Shown: piece after piece, positions 39,511-52,500 of the stretch
How the letters are laid out: the number at the start of each line of letters is the position of its first letter
Numbering within the stretch: the first letter of the stretch is position 1
Assembly (NCBI GenBank): GCA_003290165.1
Contig: QNQO01008319.1
Span: 62,001-126,000, forward strand
Length of the DNA: 64,000 bases
Source: Berberis thunbergii
Taxonomy: Eukaryota > Streptophyta > Magnoliopsida > Ranunculales > Berberidaceae
Direction of reading: 5' to 3'
The notes under the pieces: model-generated
What the model saw: only the letters and a program-made list of their open reading frames with translations
What the model was told of the DNA's origin: nothing
Database searches by the model: none
Position numbers and translations under genes: made by a program

Positions 39511-40387
39511 CAAGGATGCACGGACACGAACACATACATGGACACGCGTGTCATGTCGGACACGGACTCGACACGACTACTCAGCAATTTCCAAAAAAAT
39601 AGGACTTGACAACACAGTCAAACTTTACTTTTTATTATTTTTTATATAACTCGTGAACATAAGCAACAACCTAAAGCTTAAAATTGTATAAAATTTTTAC
39701 TTTTGAAGCTGGAAGATGAGAGTTTAACAAGATAGAGAGAGAAAAATTTACAGAGATGCACAAATAGTCAAAAATTACTAGAGAGAGTGTATCTAATTTA
39801 TAAATTGCTTCAAAATATTGTGTAGTTGTGTATCTAAGAGCAAAATTACAGAGAAATTACATAGAAAAATACCATTTTTTTGTGTATTGTATATAATTTA
39901 GAGCGAGCGAAATTACATAGCAAAATACGTTTTTTTTTTGTGTATTGTATCTAATTTAGAGCGAACGAAAAAAACGACCTTGATGATGCCTGATGTACCA
40001 CCAAATGAAAATCACCAGTTAAGAACCCTCAGACCGAGAACGACTTGAAGAGGTACTCTAATTGAAACAACTCCTCTCTCCGACTGAAGGAATCGAAGAA
40101 TTGGTGATTGCAATTGAGTGTAGCAGAACTGATGTTTCTTCAAGAACTACTTCCGAAAACTAGCAGAGCAAAAATAGGAAAAAAAAAGAAGGAAAAACCA
40201 AGAAAAAACAGGAAAAAAACCATTGGTCGTGTCGGGACAGTGTCCTGGCCTTGTCGATCTCAATCAACGTGTCTTGACTGTTGACCGCATGTCAGATACG
40301 TGTCGGGCGCATGTCGAACACCAGCCCGTGTCCGACACGTATCAGACTCTCAAAACTGGAGTTTTTCGAAGAGTTTGTGCATCCTTG
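39511..40387 (-). mobile_element. Non-autonomous relative of the 58264 hAT transposon, 877 bp
   Basis: Ends CAAGGATGCACGG ... GTGCATCCTTG, flanked by 8-bp repeats ATTCCAAA (39503-39510) and AATCCAAA (40388-40395), which match at 7 of 8 positions. Reading from its right end on the minus strand, it aligns with the left end of the autonomous element: CAAGGATGCAC, then ACTC, CGAAAA and TACGTGTCGGACACGG blocks in order. The interior is AT-rich filler without a transposase. It is a deletion derivative or MITE of that family, inserted in the opposite orientation. Confidence 0.82.
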
Positions 40388-40730
40388 AATCCAAATGACT
40401 AAAAAAAGGATGTTTTTGGAGCAAGTTCAAATAATGCAGCAAAGATTCAAAGTTTATTATGGGAATCCTTTTCTTTTGTTGCTTGTTGCAAAATGGTTTT
40501 TAAGGGAGTTCAAAATACTATCGTTATTATAGTCAGAATGGGATATTAGAGAGTTGAGGTGAGTAGGGATGGCAATTACCTCCAAATTTTCGGGGACCCG
40601 GGCTGCCTCGCCCTTGAAGGGATGGATTTGGAGGATGATATTTAGGAATCGGGAATATATCTAACCCCTGAATTGGGGCGGGGCTGGGGGTGGAGATATT
40701 CTCAGGCAAGACACTTTACCCCATATGGTG

Positions 40731-41897
40731 TGGTAATGCTGGAAATTTGGCCGAGCCCGCCAACTTGACCCGAAGCCCACCCGTTTTAAACGAGTTCGGG
40801 TTGAGGCTTCATAGGTTTTGGGTCGTTTCAGTCTAGTCCGTCAAACCCATTGAGTTAAAGGGTTGGGTTCGGGTTGAGCCAATGCAACCCGTGTAAGTCC
40901 TTGAGCAACAAAATTGGTATGAGTATATTAAATATTATATATCTTCTTTTATTTTTGGAAATTAGAAAGTAATTAAATGTTGACCAAATTATTAATCTTT
41001 AAAAATTAAAGAAATAATTAATTTAAAACTTTACTTAAATATTTTTCAAAATGTTTTGGAATATATGAATCTATAACAACTTAAATCTAGGGGTGGGCAC
41101 GGGACGGGATGGGATGAGATGGACCCATCCCGTTCATTCGGGATCGGGACGGGATAGACCTCATCCCATCTCAAACGGGATCAGGACGGGATGAGCACGT
41201 ACTAAATAGTCATCCAATAAAAAATAACAAAAGAAGTTTTATCTCACATATTACTCGCACACCAATAATGTCAAATTTATATACATATAATTTACATTAT
41301 AAATAATAACAGATATTAAGTAAATAAATAATAAAAAAAAATTTGGAAGGCAAATAAATATTAAAATTTATTTAGAATTAATGATTTAATTCATTTAGAT
41401 TTCATATAGAATTTCATCTTACACTGATTTAATTTCAACACATATTAAACTTTAATTTAGAAGAGTATTTTGATTAAAATTAATAATAATTATAATTAAA
41501 TAAATAAATTCGGGACGGAACGGGTTAAGCGGGATTGAAAATCTTCATCTCGATCTCATCCCACTCTAGATCGAGACGAGATCGGGATGAGTTTGATCAA
41601 ATACCAAAAGGACCAAAAAAAATCGGGACGGGTTCGAGATCGCGAGATGGGATGCCCACCCCTAATTAAATCAATTATATTCTGATTTGCTATTTTCCTT
41701 GCAGCATTTAGAAGTAAAATTCATTAGTCATATTATTTATTAAAATAAAACAAAATTTTGTTTCACATAAACAGGTCATGGCGGCTTGAGCGAGGTTAAC
41801 CTGTTTATAAGTGGTGCGGGTTAGGACATGGGTTTGACTTACCTGGCCCGCCAACCCGCATAACCAGCCCGAGCTGGACCACTGCCAGTGCCAGCCC
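40731..41897. mobile_element. Probable hAT-type non-autonomous element hosting a nested one
   Basis: Candidate ends are tggtaatgctgg and ccagtgccagccc, with flanking TATGGTG at 40724-40730 and 41898-41904. The terminal sequences are only loosely complementary (gagcccg / cgggctg blocks). A partial 'tagggatggcaatta' hAT end at about 40566 lies just outside. Boundaries need confirmation. Confidence 0.45.
41088..41664. mobile_element. Non-autonomous hAT element nested in the previous one, 577 bp
   Basis: Ends TAGGGGTGGGCACGGGACGG ... GATGCCCACCCCTA. Flanks cttaaatc (41080-41087) and attaaatc (41665-41672) match at 7 of 8 positions. Subterminal gggacggg and gggatgag motifs are present; the centre is AT-rich. 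Confidence 0.8.
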
Positions 41898-41904
41898 TAT
41901 GGTG

Positions 41905-44596
41905 GGGTAATCTTTTCCCTTATTGTTTCTAAAGAAAAAGAAAAATTCGGACAAAAAAAATGAAAACCCAGATCTTAGATCTGATGGAAGTAACATAAGA
42001 CATTTTTGTTGCTCCACTAGCAGAGTAGTCTGTTAAGAATCAAGAGGGGTGAAAGACCTTTATCCATGTCAAATCTGGATTCATAAACTCAGAAGTTTTA
42101 CCATAAATTTGAATGGTTTCCATCAATGGGAAAATCCAAGGTCATTCACACCCCTCTCTGTTGGAGGATTAGGAGGGCTTGAAAGTGGAATTTTGTTACT
42201 TCTAATGCTATATGCAACCATGTATCATCACCCAAATTAGAGGATCGATCAGTTCATCACCTTGAGAGAAGAGAGCAGAATGCTCGGGTATTCTATAAAA
42301 AGTTCTCAATTGGTTTTGCTCATTAAAGAGCTCTTTTAGATGTCTCAGGAACGTCTCTTTCTATAACTTTATGTTTGATTTGTTCTTTTTTGTTTGTTTG
42401 TTTGTTTTCTTTTTCTCTTTGGTGACCCATCTTTGTATTCTCTGCTTCTTTCGGCTTTTAGTCCAATCTTGTTTTGCCTGAATAAAAAGTAACTAAAAAT
42501 GGCGCCCCTCTTTCAGGATACAAACTTCTAATCTAATAAAGTGATTAATGAAACTTTGCTATATCCAAAACTAAAAAATGTGCAGTAGAATAGAATGTTT
42601 CTATACACCTCAAGTAGTTCAAGTCGCAATATGATCACATGCAACAATATGATGCACTTTCATATCGATACTCTGGATTGACGTGGATATGATACCTCTT
42701 TTAAATATCGACGAATGGAGCTGCTAGCAAGATTTCCTAAATTGATTGCCTTAGTGTATATATGTGATGGTCTTCCCTTGGGTTCTTCCCCATCTAGAGG
42801 AATCATTTGATGGTCTGATACGTGCTATGATGTGATTATCTTTTGTCATACACTTATCCTTCGCTCTTCACAATGGATCAGATGCCTGTGTTATTACCTG
42901 TTTATCATTAGAATCATCTTTGAAACAGTGTGAAAATGAAAAGATAAAATGTGGTCATCTGTCACTCTTGTATGGAAGGAGCAGTCATCTATATATCCAA
43001 TCCTCCAGCAACTCAACTATATATGTATAGGATAGGATTCAAGTGTTGTTTCTGTTTTGGTGATCAGGTTTAGTAAACTGGTGGCATACGAACTGTTTGT
43101 TTTCTTTTATTTTTGAAAGAAAGTTCCATATGGATGATTAATGCCTTTTGACTTACTAAAAGTTGTATATGGTGCAGGTAAATGTTCTGCATGTAAGATG
43201 ATGGTGTTGTGATACAATGGTGCATGCAGTCTGGTCTGTGTGAGCATGTGTTGTAGTTAGTGCCTGACAGCCGTGGTGGCGCTGACATCATATATTGTGG
43301 ATTATGGTGGTGGTGCAATGCAAAATTTCCTCTGTTAATTTACAATCTGACACACAAATGAATTTCTGACTGTATTTTCCCCGGAAAATAGAAACCTTCA
43401 ATCGTATTAGTGAAAATGTGCATCAGGAAAACTAGAAAAAGCAGCATTCCATGAAGACCACACCACTAGCGTGATTGCATTATGTGAAGTCGTAATTAGA
43501 CAATTGAGTATTTGAATCAGTTAGCCCATTCTACTCCAATTTAATATTTTCTCAGCTTTTCCTGTCATTTGATTGGTACTTCTAATGTGGACTTTTCCAG
43601 TCCTTTGATTGGTTGGTACTCAGGGTTATTTTATTTATATTTTTTTTTTGCGGCATAAAACCAATTAGCAACGCCCAATTACCAAATTTGAGTTCCTTTT
43701 ATTGTGTGTACCTCTTGACTTTGCCTCAACCAATCGAACATCTAATCACCATCAGTGGAGGCGTGATTAGCTCATGGGATGGTGACAACCTTCTCACATC
43801 TGCTCTAGAGTTCTCAATTCAAACGTTTCTCGAGTGATTTCTGGTCTGCACTTCCAAAAGTCTTTAAGGTGGAAGGTCACAAAGTTCAATCCACCTCTTT
43901 CTCTCAAACACTCAAAACTTTTGAAATTCACTAAAAATGATTAGGACTTGAGACTGTAATTTCCTTTCAAAACAAATATTCCTACAACTTTTTCGTCAAA
44001 ATTATTTGTTTTTTTGTAGTGTGGTTCATTCTAACCCCAGATTCCGAAAAGAAAGCCTAGACCAGGTTCCAGTAAGCCTAAACGTTTGAATAATCTGAAA
44101 ACAAAACACGACTAAACCGAAATATTTAAAATAATCTGAAGAATAGGAATTAATAGTGGGTTAGTGATGGACAATACAATTATTTTGTCAAACGATTGAA
44201 AATGGACATGGGCAACCCCTCCAAACTCGAGGATGAGTCATCCTTCATCCTCGAGGGAGAGATTTTTCTTTACCTTTACTTTCCTTGGAATTTTCTTCTA
44301 TCTTAAAAGAAAAAATGAAAAGAACACCAATGCGAAACCACCAGCACAGACATGATTAATGAATCCTTGATTTTGCAACTCCGCAGCCAACCCACTTTTT
44401 GTCCTTTCTTGTTGTTATTAGTCCTCTATCATTGGAGAGAACAAGGGGACACCCCATACAACTAAGCTCCAAAACCACAACCCCCTCCTTATTAACTTCC
44501 AACATTGAAATCCCATTATTTACAAATACAGATTCCCTCCAAAATGCACACCCCACTACAAAGAAGAAACAAATTGATCGAGAATATGGATCAAAC
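41905..44596. other. Intergenic, little recognised
   Basis: The stretch 42340-42490 ('ctttgtattctctgcttctt', then 'tgcctgaataaaaagtaact') resembles the 3' UTR of an L1-type LINE, but no coding part precedes it. The rest is AT-rich. The last few hundred bases (about 44200-44596) are probably the 3' UTR and flank of the SDI1-like gene. Confidence 0.35.
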
Positions 44597-47500
44597 TCAA
44601 CAAGCCAACTGGTCTCTAAACTGAGATATCTCTTCAAATATGGGCAGTCTTCTAGATCTAAATGGGGTCCTCTCATTCATCAACTCGTCCAGCCCTTCCA
44701 ACGTCAGTTCATCAAACTTATTGATCCCTGAAGATGATGTTGAAAACAAGGACATAGAGTCTGCTCCATACTCTGATGCATCAAGTTCATGCATTAGTTC
44801 CTCTGCACGGTTCCTGGACTTGCTATCATCGGATCCCGCAAGTCTTCTTTGCAGGATGTCATTGAGGATAGACCGTGCTTCTTCGTAACGGGCTTGCCTC
44901 ATGAGGCAAAGAACCAAGTTGCAGGCTTTGTTCGCATCAGGATCAATGACTTGGGCTTTCCGATATACAACTTCTGCAGCCATGTAGTTTGTTTGTTGCA
45001 TGTAAGCCCATCCAAGATTTCCCTGTTAGGTAACAAGGATAAATCATTACAAAGCTTCATGTTGAATAAGCTAATGTTCAACACGTGTTCATACTTGAAC
45101 TAAATTTTTTGGAGTAAATAATATTATCTACTTGAAAGTCAGGAAGATCCTCAAATTCAATCCCCAGTGGATGGATTAATTTCATGCGTGGTGGAGAGGT
45201 GCATAAGAGGAAATAGATGGAGACTCAAATGGTTGTATATTATAACAAGAGATGAGCAGTTCATATAGGTAGGAAGTACCAGAATGCGGGAAGTCTCTTG
45301 CTTGACAGAGACTTGAAACTTCTTCCCGTGAGAACGAGCTGTCTTGGTAGGCTTCCCATTAAAAGCCTCGCCTTGGTAGATCATTCGAAGTTTCTGCTTC
45401 AGCAGTTTAATCTGCTCCTCTATCTTCCCACATTTCTGCAAAAGTCAATGTCATCAACATTAACATCACCACTACACAGATTACAAACACACAATCGTAA
45501 TGAATAGTAGAGCTCCACATCCAAGTAGGTATTTCACAAGTGAGATCAAGATCAAATAACTAGTAGTATGTACCTTGTACAAGTCAATTAACACATTGTC
45601 AAGTGACTCCTGGGCCTGTTTGGAGCAGCGATCTCTAAAGGACTTTATAGCTTCAATGGCTTCTTCAGCTCTATCTTGCTGCTTCATCACCACAGCCATA
45701 TCCTTCAAAGCACTGTCTACTCTATCTCCTGCATTTATTGCCTTCCAGAACAAAACTATCGCAGCTTCTGGATCTTTGTCAACAAGCTGAAAATCACATA
45801 CATTGTAAAAATTTAAATACAACTCCGACGCGAGCTATCCTATAACATGGGACAATTTTTATTTTGATTCTTTTTCTTTCATTTGCCCATACGAAATTAT
45901 TAAGAATCGTGTTTTCTTGATTTCTTTTGTAATATTAAAGATTGACTAACCAACTAAATTATAAAAGCATACACTATTATACAAAAATCTGGAATGCTCA
46001 AGTATGTCATGAGCACAAGCAAAACATACTTATTGATATTGTGAGGACAGTTTCTGTTTTTACAAAGTTGGGGATTACATGATAAAGGTTTGGAGTGAAA
46101 CAAATAACAAGCTGTAAGGCACTCTAGTGGGGAAGAGCTCTTGAATCTCCGGACATCAAGGTCAAGGCTCCAAGTGTCATGAAAAATCATCAAAGACTTT
46201 CTTCGAAGTAATCGAGCTCATTAGTGCACATGGCAAACTCTATCATGCATTGCATGTGACACACACATGTACACCTTCAATGAAAAGATGAGCTTTCAGC
46301 TCCTTGAAGATTTGGTTTGCCTCAAAACGGCACTGCCAAGTAAAGAGATTGTCCATGTATTTATCATGATAATAATCACTTGTAACTTTATGCTAACAAA
46401 AAATAATCATCAGCCCCTTTCGACCTTGTGACCTAGTGATACCATCCGCCACCCACTGCTCAACCACGGAGCCATCACACATTTGGCTTATCAATATTGT
46501 TTATTAACAATCATACACTAATGGTTCATCAAAAGATTGCTTTTGCCATCTTTCCATGACGGGTGTAGATGATCAGGGTTGTAGCTTGGTGAGCTCTACC
46601 CAAGACTAATGAGCTAAATACCTAAACCTGATATCAGCTCAGATTCGGGTTTAGATGTTGGTCAGAATGTGAAAACCCTGGGCTTTGATATATTCAATTC
46701 GTAACAGTTATGTAATATAAGCTTTTATTCAACTATATATCCAGTCAGTAACAGCTTCGATGTTGTTGTTCTCAGATATAATTTTCAAGCATTTTACGAT
46801 GTCAATTATCTTCAGGAAACACTCATCTTGAATAAAGAATCACACTTCATGTTTGTTTTTGTGTCCATCTTAAAAAACAATTCCTGGATCTAATTAATTC
46901 TTCGTTTTTTTCTCCAATTAGGTAAAGCCTATCTACATAACCCATTCAAGAACCGACCTAAATAACTCGAAAACATCGGCAATGTATACTCATTGAGCAA
47001 TCTAACTATTAGTCCCGAATACATCTTCTAGTTAATATTGGTCATAATAATCCTAAATTTGAAAAGGTGCGCATCGCATGGCATGGCATGTAAATGATAA
47101 ATGTCCTTAAAATCAGGATCATAAAGGATGGTAATCCTAAAGTTTAGCTACACATTTCATGAGACAAGTTGGTCAAGATCTGAAAACAACTGAAACCAGA
47201 TAAAAAATTTCCATATGCTAAATAAATGCACATAAGTGGACTAAACAAGATTCAAGTGGAGCAGTAAGTCCAAAAATAAAACAAACAAACAACTGGTTGA
47301 AATGAAGCTTAAAAGTACTAGTTCATAGCTTCACCCCAGATACAAACAGCAACAAAATAAATAAACAAATTGATGAGCAGTAGAAACAACAGTAACTCAT
47401 GATGTTCTAATTAATGTACTATCATGCCAAGTAATCTTATTTTGTAATTAAAGATCCCCAGTAATTCAAATGGGTTAGCAACAATAAATAAATCAAATAA

Positions 47501-47764
47501 TAGAAGAAATATATATATATATAGAAGAAGCGGCTAGATTGGTAATTCATGTATACACATATGAATTACCTGAACATGCTTAGCTCGAACATAAGGACTA
47601 TCGCCCGAAGGAACTTTATGAATTACATGAAAGGGGTCTTTCTTAAGATCTCCAGCTCCGGCTCCGGCTGCTGCAGCTGTTTTTCTTTGTCCCATCATTT
47701 TGATTGACTTTGATGAATTTGGACTACCACCTATACCACCTCCTTCCATTTTCTTTCTTTGCAC
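44597..47764 (-). CDS. SDI1: SDI1-like TPR protein (SULFUR DEFICIENCY-INDUCED / MS5 family)
   Basis: Plant-specific tetratricopeptide protein. In Arabidopsis SDI1/SDI2 are induced by sulfur starvation and repress glucosinolate synthesis, and the paralogue MS5/POLLENLESS3 acts in meiosis. Exons on the minus strand: 47764-47570, 45786-45574, 45435-45280, 45022-44597, all GT-AG and phase 0. The product is 329 residues (324 if the ATG at 47749 is used, which fits better). Conserved blocks: DPFHVIHKVPSGDSPYVRAK (exon 1), DPEAAIVLFWKAINAGD and DSALKDMAVVMKQQDRAEEA (exon 2), YQGEAFNGKPTKTARSHGKK (exon 3), LGWAYMQQTNYMAAEVVYRK and RRLPIFEEISQFRDQLAC at the end (exon 4). Length and terminal block fit SDI1 better than the longer MS5 proteins. 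Confidence 0.93.
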
Positions 47765-47903
47765 TCAGTAGGTAGGCACTTCGTTGGTGAGATGGTAGGG
47801 ACAAAGAGGCAAGTGACCAAATAGAAAATTGTTGTTGATGAATGAAGAAGAAAGGAAGAAAGAAGAAAGAAAAGTAAGAGAGGAGGAGAGAGAGGGGGAT
47901 GGA

Positions 47904-47910
47904 ATTTATA
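47904..47910 (-). promoter_or_regulatory. TATA box of the SDI1-like gene
   Basis: TATAAAT on the minus strand (plus 'atttata'), about 140-155 bp before the two possible start codons. Confidence 0.55.
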
Positions 47911-47956
47911 GATGGGATGAACAAGTCAAGAAAAGATGAACTTGTCCCAAGAAGGC

Positions 47957-47966
47957 GTCCAGGTTC
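47957..47966 (-). promoter_or_regulatory. UPE-like sulfur-starvation box
   Basis: The minus strand reads GAACCTGGAC, identical to the 3' half of the UPE box described in promoters of sulfur-deficiency genes (including SDI1) and bound by the EIL-type factor SLIM1. The 5' half (ATT before GAAC) is only partly kept (here TTA). It lies about 50 bp upstream of the TATA box, a sensible position. Confidence 0.5.
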
Positions 47967-49571
47967 TAATTCTTGGCTTTCACTTAAAAGGAACACAACC
48001 AGCTTCTTCATTTTGCCACGTATTTAGAGGTGATACGTGGCATTGCAGTAGTTTATCTTTACCAAGTGGCGAGGCTTACCTCCTCGCCTAAGGCAGTATC
48101 TCGCACCCACCTCTGCCTCTCTACAAAACTGTGATTTTTCTTCTATTTTCTCGTTAAGCTTTGCGGTTAAAATTTTGTGCATCCCCAAACTCAAGGGAAG
48201 GGAAGGAAAGTTTTCAGGTCTCATGTCATCCCTTAATATTTGTGGCTGCTGCCCACCATATTCACCTTCCTATGGGAAAGGAAGGACAGGCTTTAATTTG
48301 GCTGCAAACATATGGATATTATTCAAAACATTATTACTAATTTTTTTTTAATATTCTAATCTTGTGTTTTAACTAAATTTTTTTTACACATATTAATGTA
48401 GTTCAACTTCTGTTGTAAGGAATTGACCACTGAGATACATGCTTGGTTTTTTTTTGCATTTGATGAGTTAATGAAATGGTAAAAAGAACCTACATTGATC
48501 CTCATGCTGCAAAGTTAACTATGTAGTTTTTTTATGAAATTCCTCCATTTTGTTTCCACTCTTCCAAGACAGTGGACCTATCAAACTATCTTTGGCAACT
48601 AATAAATATGGTAAATGATTTCAATGATAAACCATGGATTACTCGCCCAAACACATGCTCATCAGTGGGGTGAATTGGTTACACACGCAACCAATAATGC
48701 ATGCAACGCTTAGAAACAGACAAATCCAACTAGTTTAAGATAATGATACATTGAAGGAGACGCAATTTTCGAGTCGAGACAAGCCATTACGAACCTGGAC
48801 CTTATGTGGGAGCAAATTGCCCAAGACTTCATTATCTTCATTCCGTCATGTTTGGCACTACAGATTACAGACTCTGTAGTTGCAGCCTATCATTCAAGTC
48901 GAGCCAAAATATTATTCACAATTGCCTCTGATAGTGCTGCAATGTTACTTATCATTTTTGTAAATGACAGAGAAATACATCACAAAGTACCATGTCCAAC
49001 CCATTGCATTTACCCACCCAATTGTGATTTCGTTTTTCGAGTTACTTTTGATCCCCTGAATTTAAGAAATATTTTGATTTTTATTTATAATTTTTAATTT
49101 AACAATATAAGTTATGCATTTTAAATTTTTAAATATTACATAAAATTTTTACGCAACTCGTTAAATATTACATAATAATCAATTATAAAATTTTTTATAT
49201 TAAAATAATATAATAACATATTAAAATATAAAAAGATTAAAATATTTATTTCTTTTATCAAAATAATTACAACATATATCATCATCGAGCAAAAAGAACC
49301 TTCTGAAGCTATAACGAAATCTCCTAGCTATATTGCGCACTAAAGTTGAATTCGATGGCTCTATGTGTGGAAATACTTTGGAGACAATCACTTGATTTGA
49401 CACAATTTTCATCCGCTCATCTCACCCTCATGGATATAAGTTCATTTTTTTTGTTGACAGTCTTTCCATAATGAAACCATTAGCCGCACATGTTGAAAAA
49501 ACAAATATCACTGCTTTTCTTCTGTTGAAAAAACAAATATCACTAGCAGAACAATGTGTTGAAGTCCATGG
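47967..49571. other. Upstream region of SDI1-like gene and AT-rich spacer
   Basis: Distal promoter sequence up to about 48250, then spacer without recognised genes. Stretch 49060-49260 is extremely AT-rich. A short tandem duplication (gttgaaaaaacaaatatcac, units about 31 bp) lies at 49491-49545. Confidence 0.4.
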
Positions 49572-52500
49572 TTGTCAACAAATCTATGTGTTTTTTATGC
49601 GGAGAGTTTCTCATCTACCCCAGACCACGTAGGCGCTCCTCCAGGTTTTGAGGTCCCACAGACGGAAAATCTTGGGTTTCTACTACCTAGCGAACGGAAT
49701 TCTGGCAAGTCTCCAAGTTTTGTTTCAAGGGTCAATGACAGTGCAGAGCCTTCTGTCTCTGACTGTCATTCGACTCAGGAAGAAACATCAGATCGTTCGG
49801 CTTTCAAAGAAATTGGCTTGACAGTGGGAGTGGACCTCAATCAGGATGAAAACAGGGCTTTAGATATAGTTCAAGCTGCAGCGCAGGGTACAATATCTGA
49901 CAAAGCAATGGACAAATGCAACAACCCTGGGTTTGAAGGTTTTACATGAACCTCAAAATTCTTTCGTGGAACTGTAGGGGGCTCAGAAATACTGAGCGAC
50001 AAAGGGGTTGTCGTAGATTAATTTTAGAGAATCGTCCAGACCTTGTTTTTGTTCAGGAAACAAAATTGGAGAGATGCTCTAGAGAATTTATCAGAAAATT
50101 GTGGGGTGATAGTTCTTTTGATTGGGCTATGGTGGAATCCATTGGCAGCTCGGGCGACATTTTAGCTATTTGGGACGCTGATCTTTTGCAGATGAGGGAA
50201 GTGTTGAAAGGGGCTTTTCCCTTTCTATTCAATTCCAAATGATCTCGGATAACTCAATTTGGTCAGGGACTAACATTTATGGTCCATGTGATCCTTCGCT
50301 TAGAGACCACTTCTGGGAAGAACTATATGACATTGCTGGTTGGGTGCAATCACCATGGGTGTTAGCGGGTGACTTCAATGTTGTCCGTCATGTGAATAAA
50401 AAAAAAAGGATGCAGGAGGAGGTCCATGAGCATGCAGAAATTCAATCAATTCATTAATGAGGTGGAACTCGCCGATTTCAATCTAAAAAGGGGGAAATTC
50501 ACATGGTCAAATCGAAGAGATCTTCCTATCCTTTGTCGACTTGATCGATTTCTAGCCTCGGTGGATTGGATTGACAAATTTGGTGATAAAGTTGAATGGC
50601 TCAAGGGTGCAGCAGGTTCTGACCATCACGCGATTTTGCTTGCGAACTTGTATGTTGGTGGTGGTACTTGCCTTTTTTCATTTGATAACGGTTGGTTTGA
50701 TCACCCTACCCTGGCAGAGGAGATGAAAGCTTGGTGGAACAACTCAGTAGTCTCTGGCCACCTTGGCTACTGTTTATGGTGGAAGCTTAAGGCTCTCAGA
50801 TGCAATCTCAAAAGTTGGAAGACTAAAGTTTGGGGTAAGACAAATTTATGTATTCAAAATATCTATGCTTTAATTGCTAACATTGATGTTGATGAAGAGA
50901 TCAGGGACCTGACTGCTGAGGAGAGGTCTTGTAGAGTACAACTACATCAAGAGTGGGCAACATTAACCAAAAGAGATGAGGAGTTTTGGAGGATCAGATC
51001 AGGAGTCAACTGGGTTCGTCATATGGATCAGGGGACCAAATTCTTTCATACCTTGGCTAACAGACGCATACTGTTTTACTCCATTGAAGCTCTTAGCTTG
51101 GGTCAGGAGTTGGTAGTGGATGAAGTCAATATTAGAGAACTCTTGATATCTCACTTCAAGGAGTTGTTCCATGAAAAGGAGGATTGGCGACCTTTTTTCT
51201 CGGGGATTACCTTCAAGTCTATCTCTCAGTCTACGGCTACTGCCTTGGTAGATAATTTTTCGGAGATGGAAATAAGAGCGACAATGGAAGAACTAAAATC
51301 TGAAGTTTCTCCAAGTCTTGATGGTTTCTCTATGGTGTTCTATTTGAATATGTGGGAGGTAATCAAAAATGATTTTCTGAAAGTTGTTGCAGAATTTAAC
51401 TCGAGAAATTTTCTTGATTGGCGGTTGAACACCACTATCATCTCACTCATTCCTAAATGTGCGGGAATGCGGACAGTAAAAGATTTTAGACCTATCAGTA
51501 TTTTGAATGGGGCCTATAAGATCATTGCCAAGGTGTTGGCTAACAGATTGAAAATAGTTCTTCATTCAGTCATTTCTCCTTTTCAAAGTGCAGCAGTCAG
51601 TGGAAGACAGGTGGTTGATAGCCCTTTGATTGCCAATGAAATTATTGATTCTAGGAAAAAACAAGGTGTTCCAGGGCTTGTTATCAAATTAGATTTCTCC
51701 AAAGCCTTTGACAATGTTTCTTGGAGATACTTGGATTTGGTAATGGCTCGCATGAGGTTTGACTCCAAATGGATTCATTGGTGGCTTCACACTTGCAGAT
51801 CTACAGCTAATTTCTCTCTGAAAATTAATGGTCAGCTGCACGGGTTTTTCAATAACTCGAAAGGCCTGTGACAAGGCGATCCCCTGTCTCCTCTTCTTTT
51901 TACTATAGCAGCAGAAGGTTTAACTCAAATGATTCTTAAAGTGGTTGATGTTGGCCTAGTGAGAGGGTTTTCTGTCGAGGAGGGTAGTCCGCCTGTCTCT
52001 ATCCTCCGGTATGCGGATGATACTATCATCTTTTGTGATGCTTCCGCTTCTCAGGTTCTTGCTCTTAAAAGAATTATGCTTTGGTTTGAAGTTATTTCAG
52101 GACTGAAAATCAACTTTCACAAATCAATGGTGTTGCCTATTGGAGATGTCCCTCATCTGCACTAGTTGGCGGGTTTATTGGGTTGTTCAGCTGGTCATCT
52201 TCCAGTTAAGTACTTGGGCATGCCTTTGGGGGCTAGTTTCAAAAGTAAAGCTGTGTGGGATGAGGCGATCGAAAGGATGAAATCGAAACTAGCATCTTGG
52301 AAACGCAAATTTCTCTCTAAAGTAGGCAGACTAGCTTTTGTACAATCCACATTAGCTTCTATCCCGGTCTTCATTCTGTCTCTTATCAAGGTTCCCTGTT
52401 CAATAGCAGCTAAGATGGAACAGATCATGCGCGATTTCCTTTGGGGTTCTACTCATAACTCTAGAAAGATGCATTTAGTGGGCTGGGAGAAAATTTGTTG

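Noticed and set aside
43613..43837. 74-codon frame with a hydrophobic, signal-peptide-like start
   Set aside because: The Phe-rich start comes from a poly-T run. No homology or gene structure is visible.
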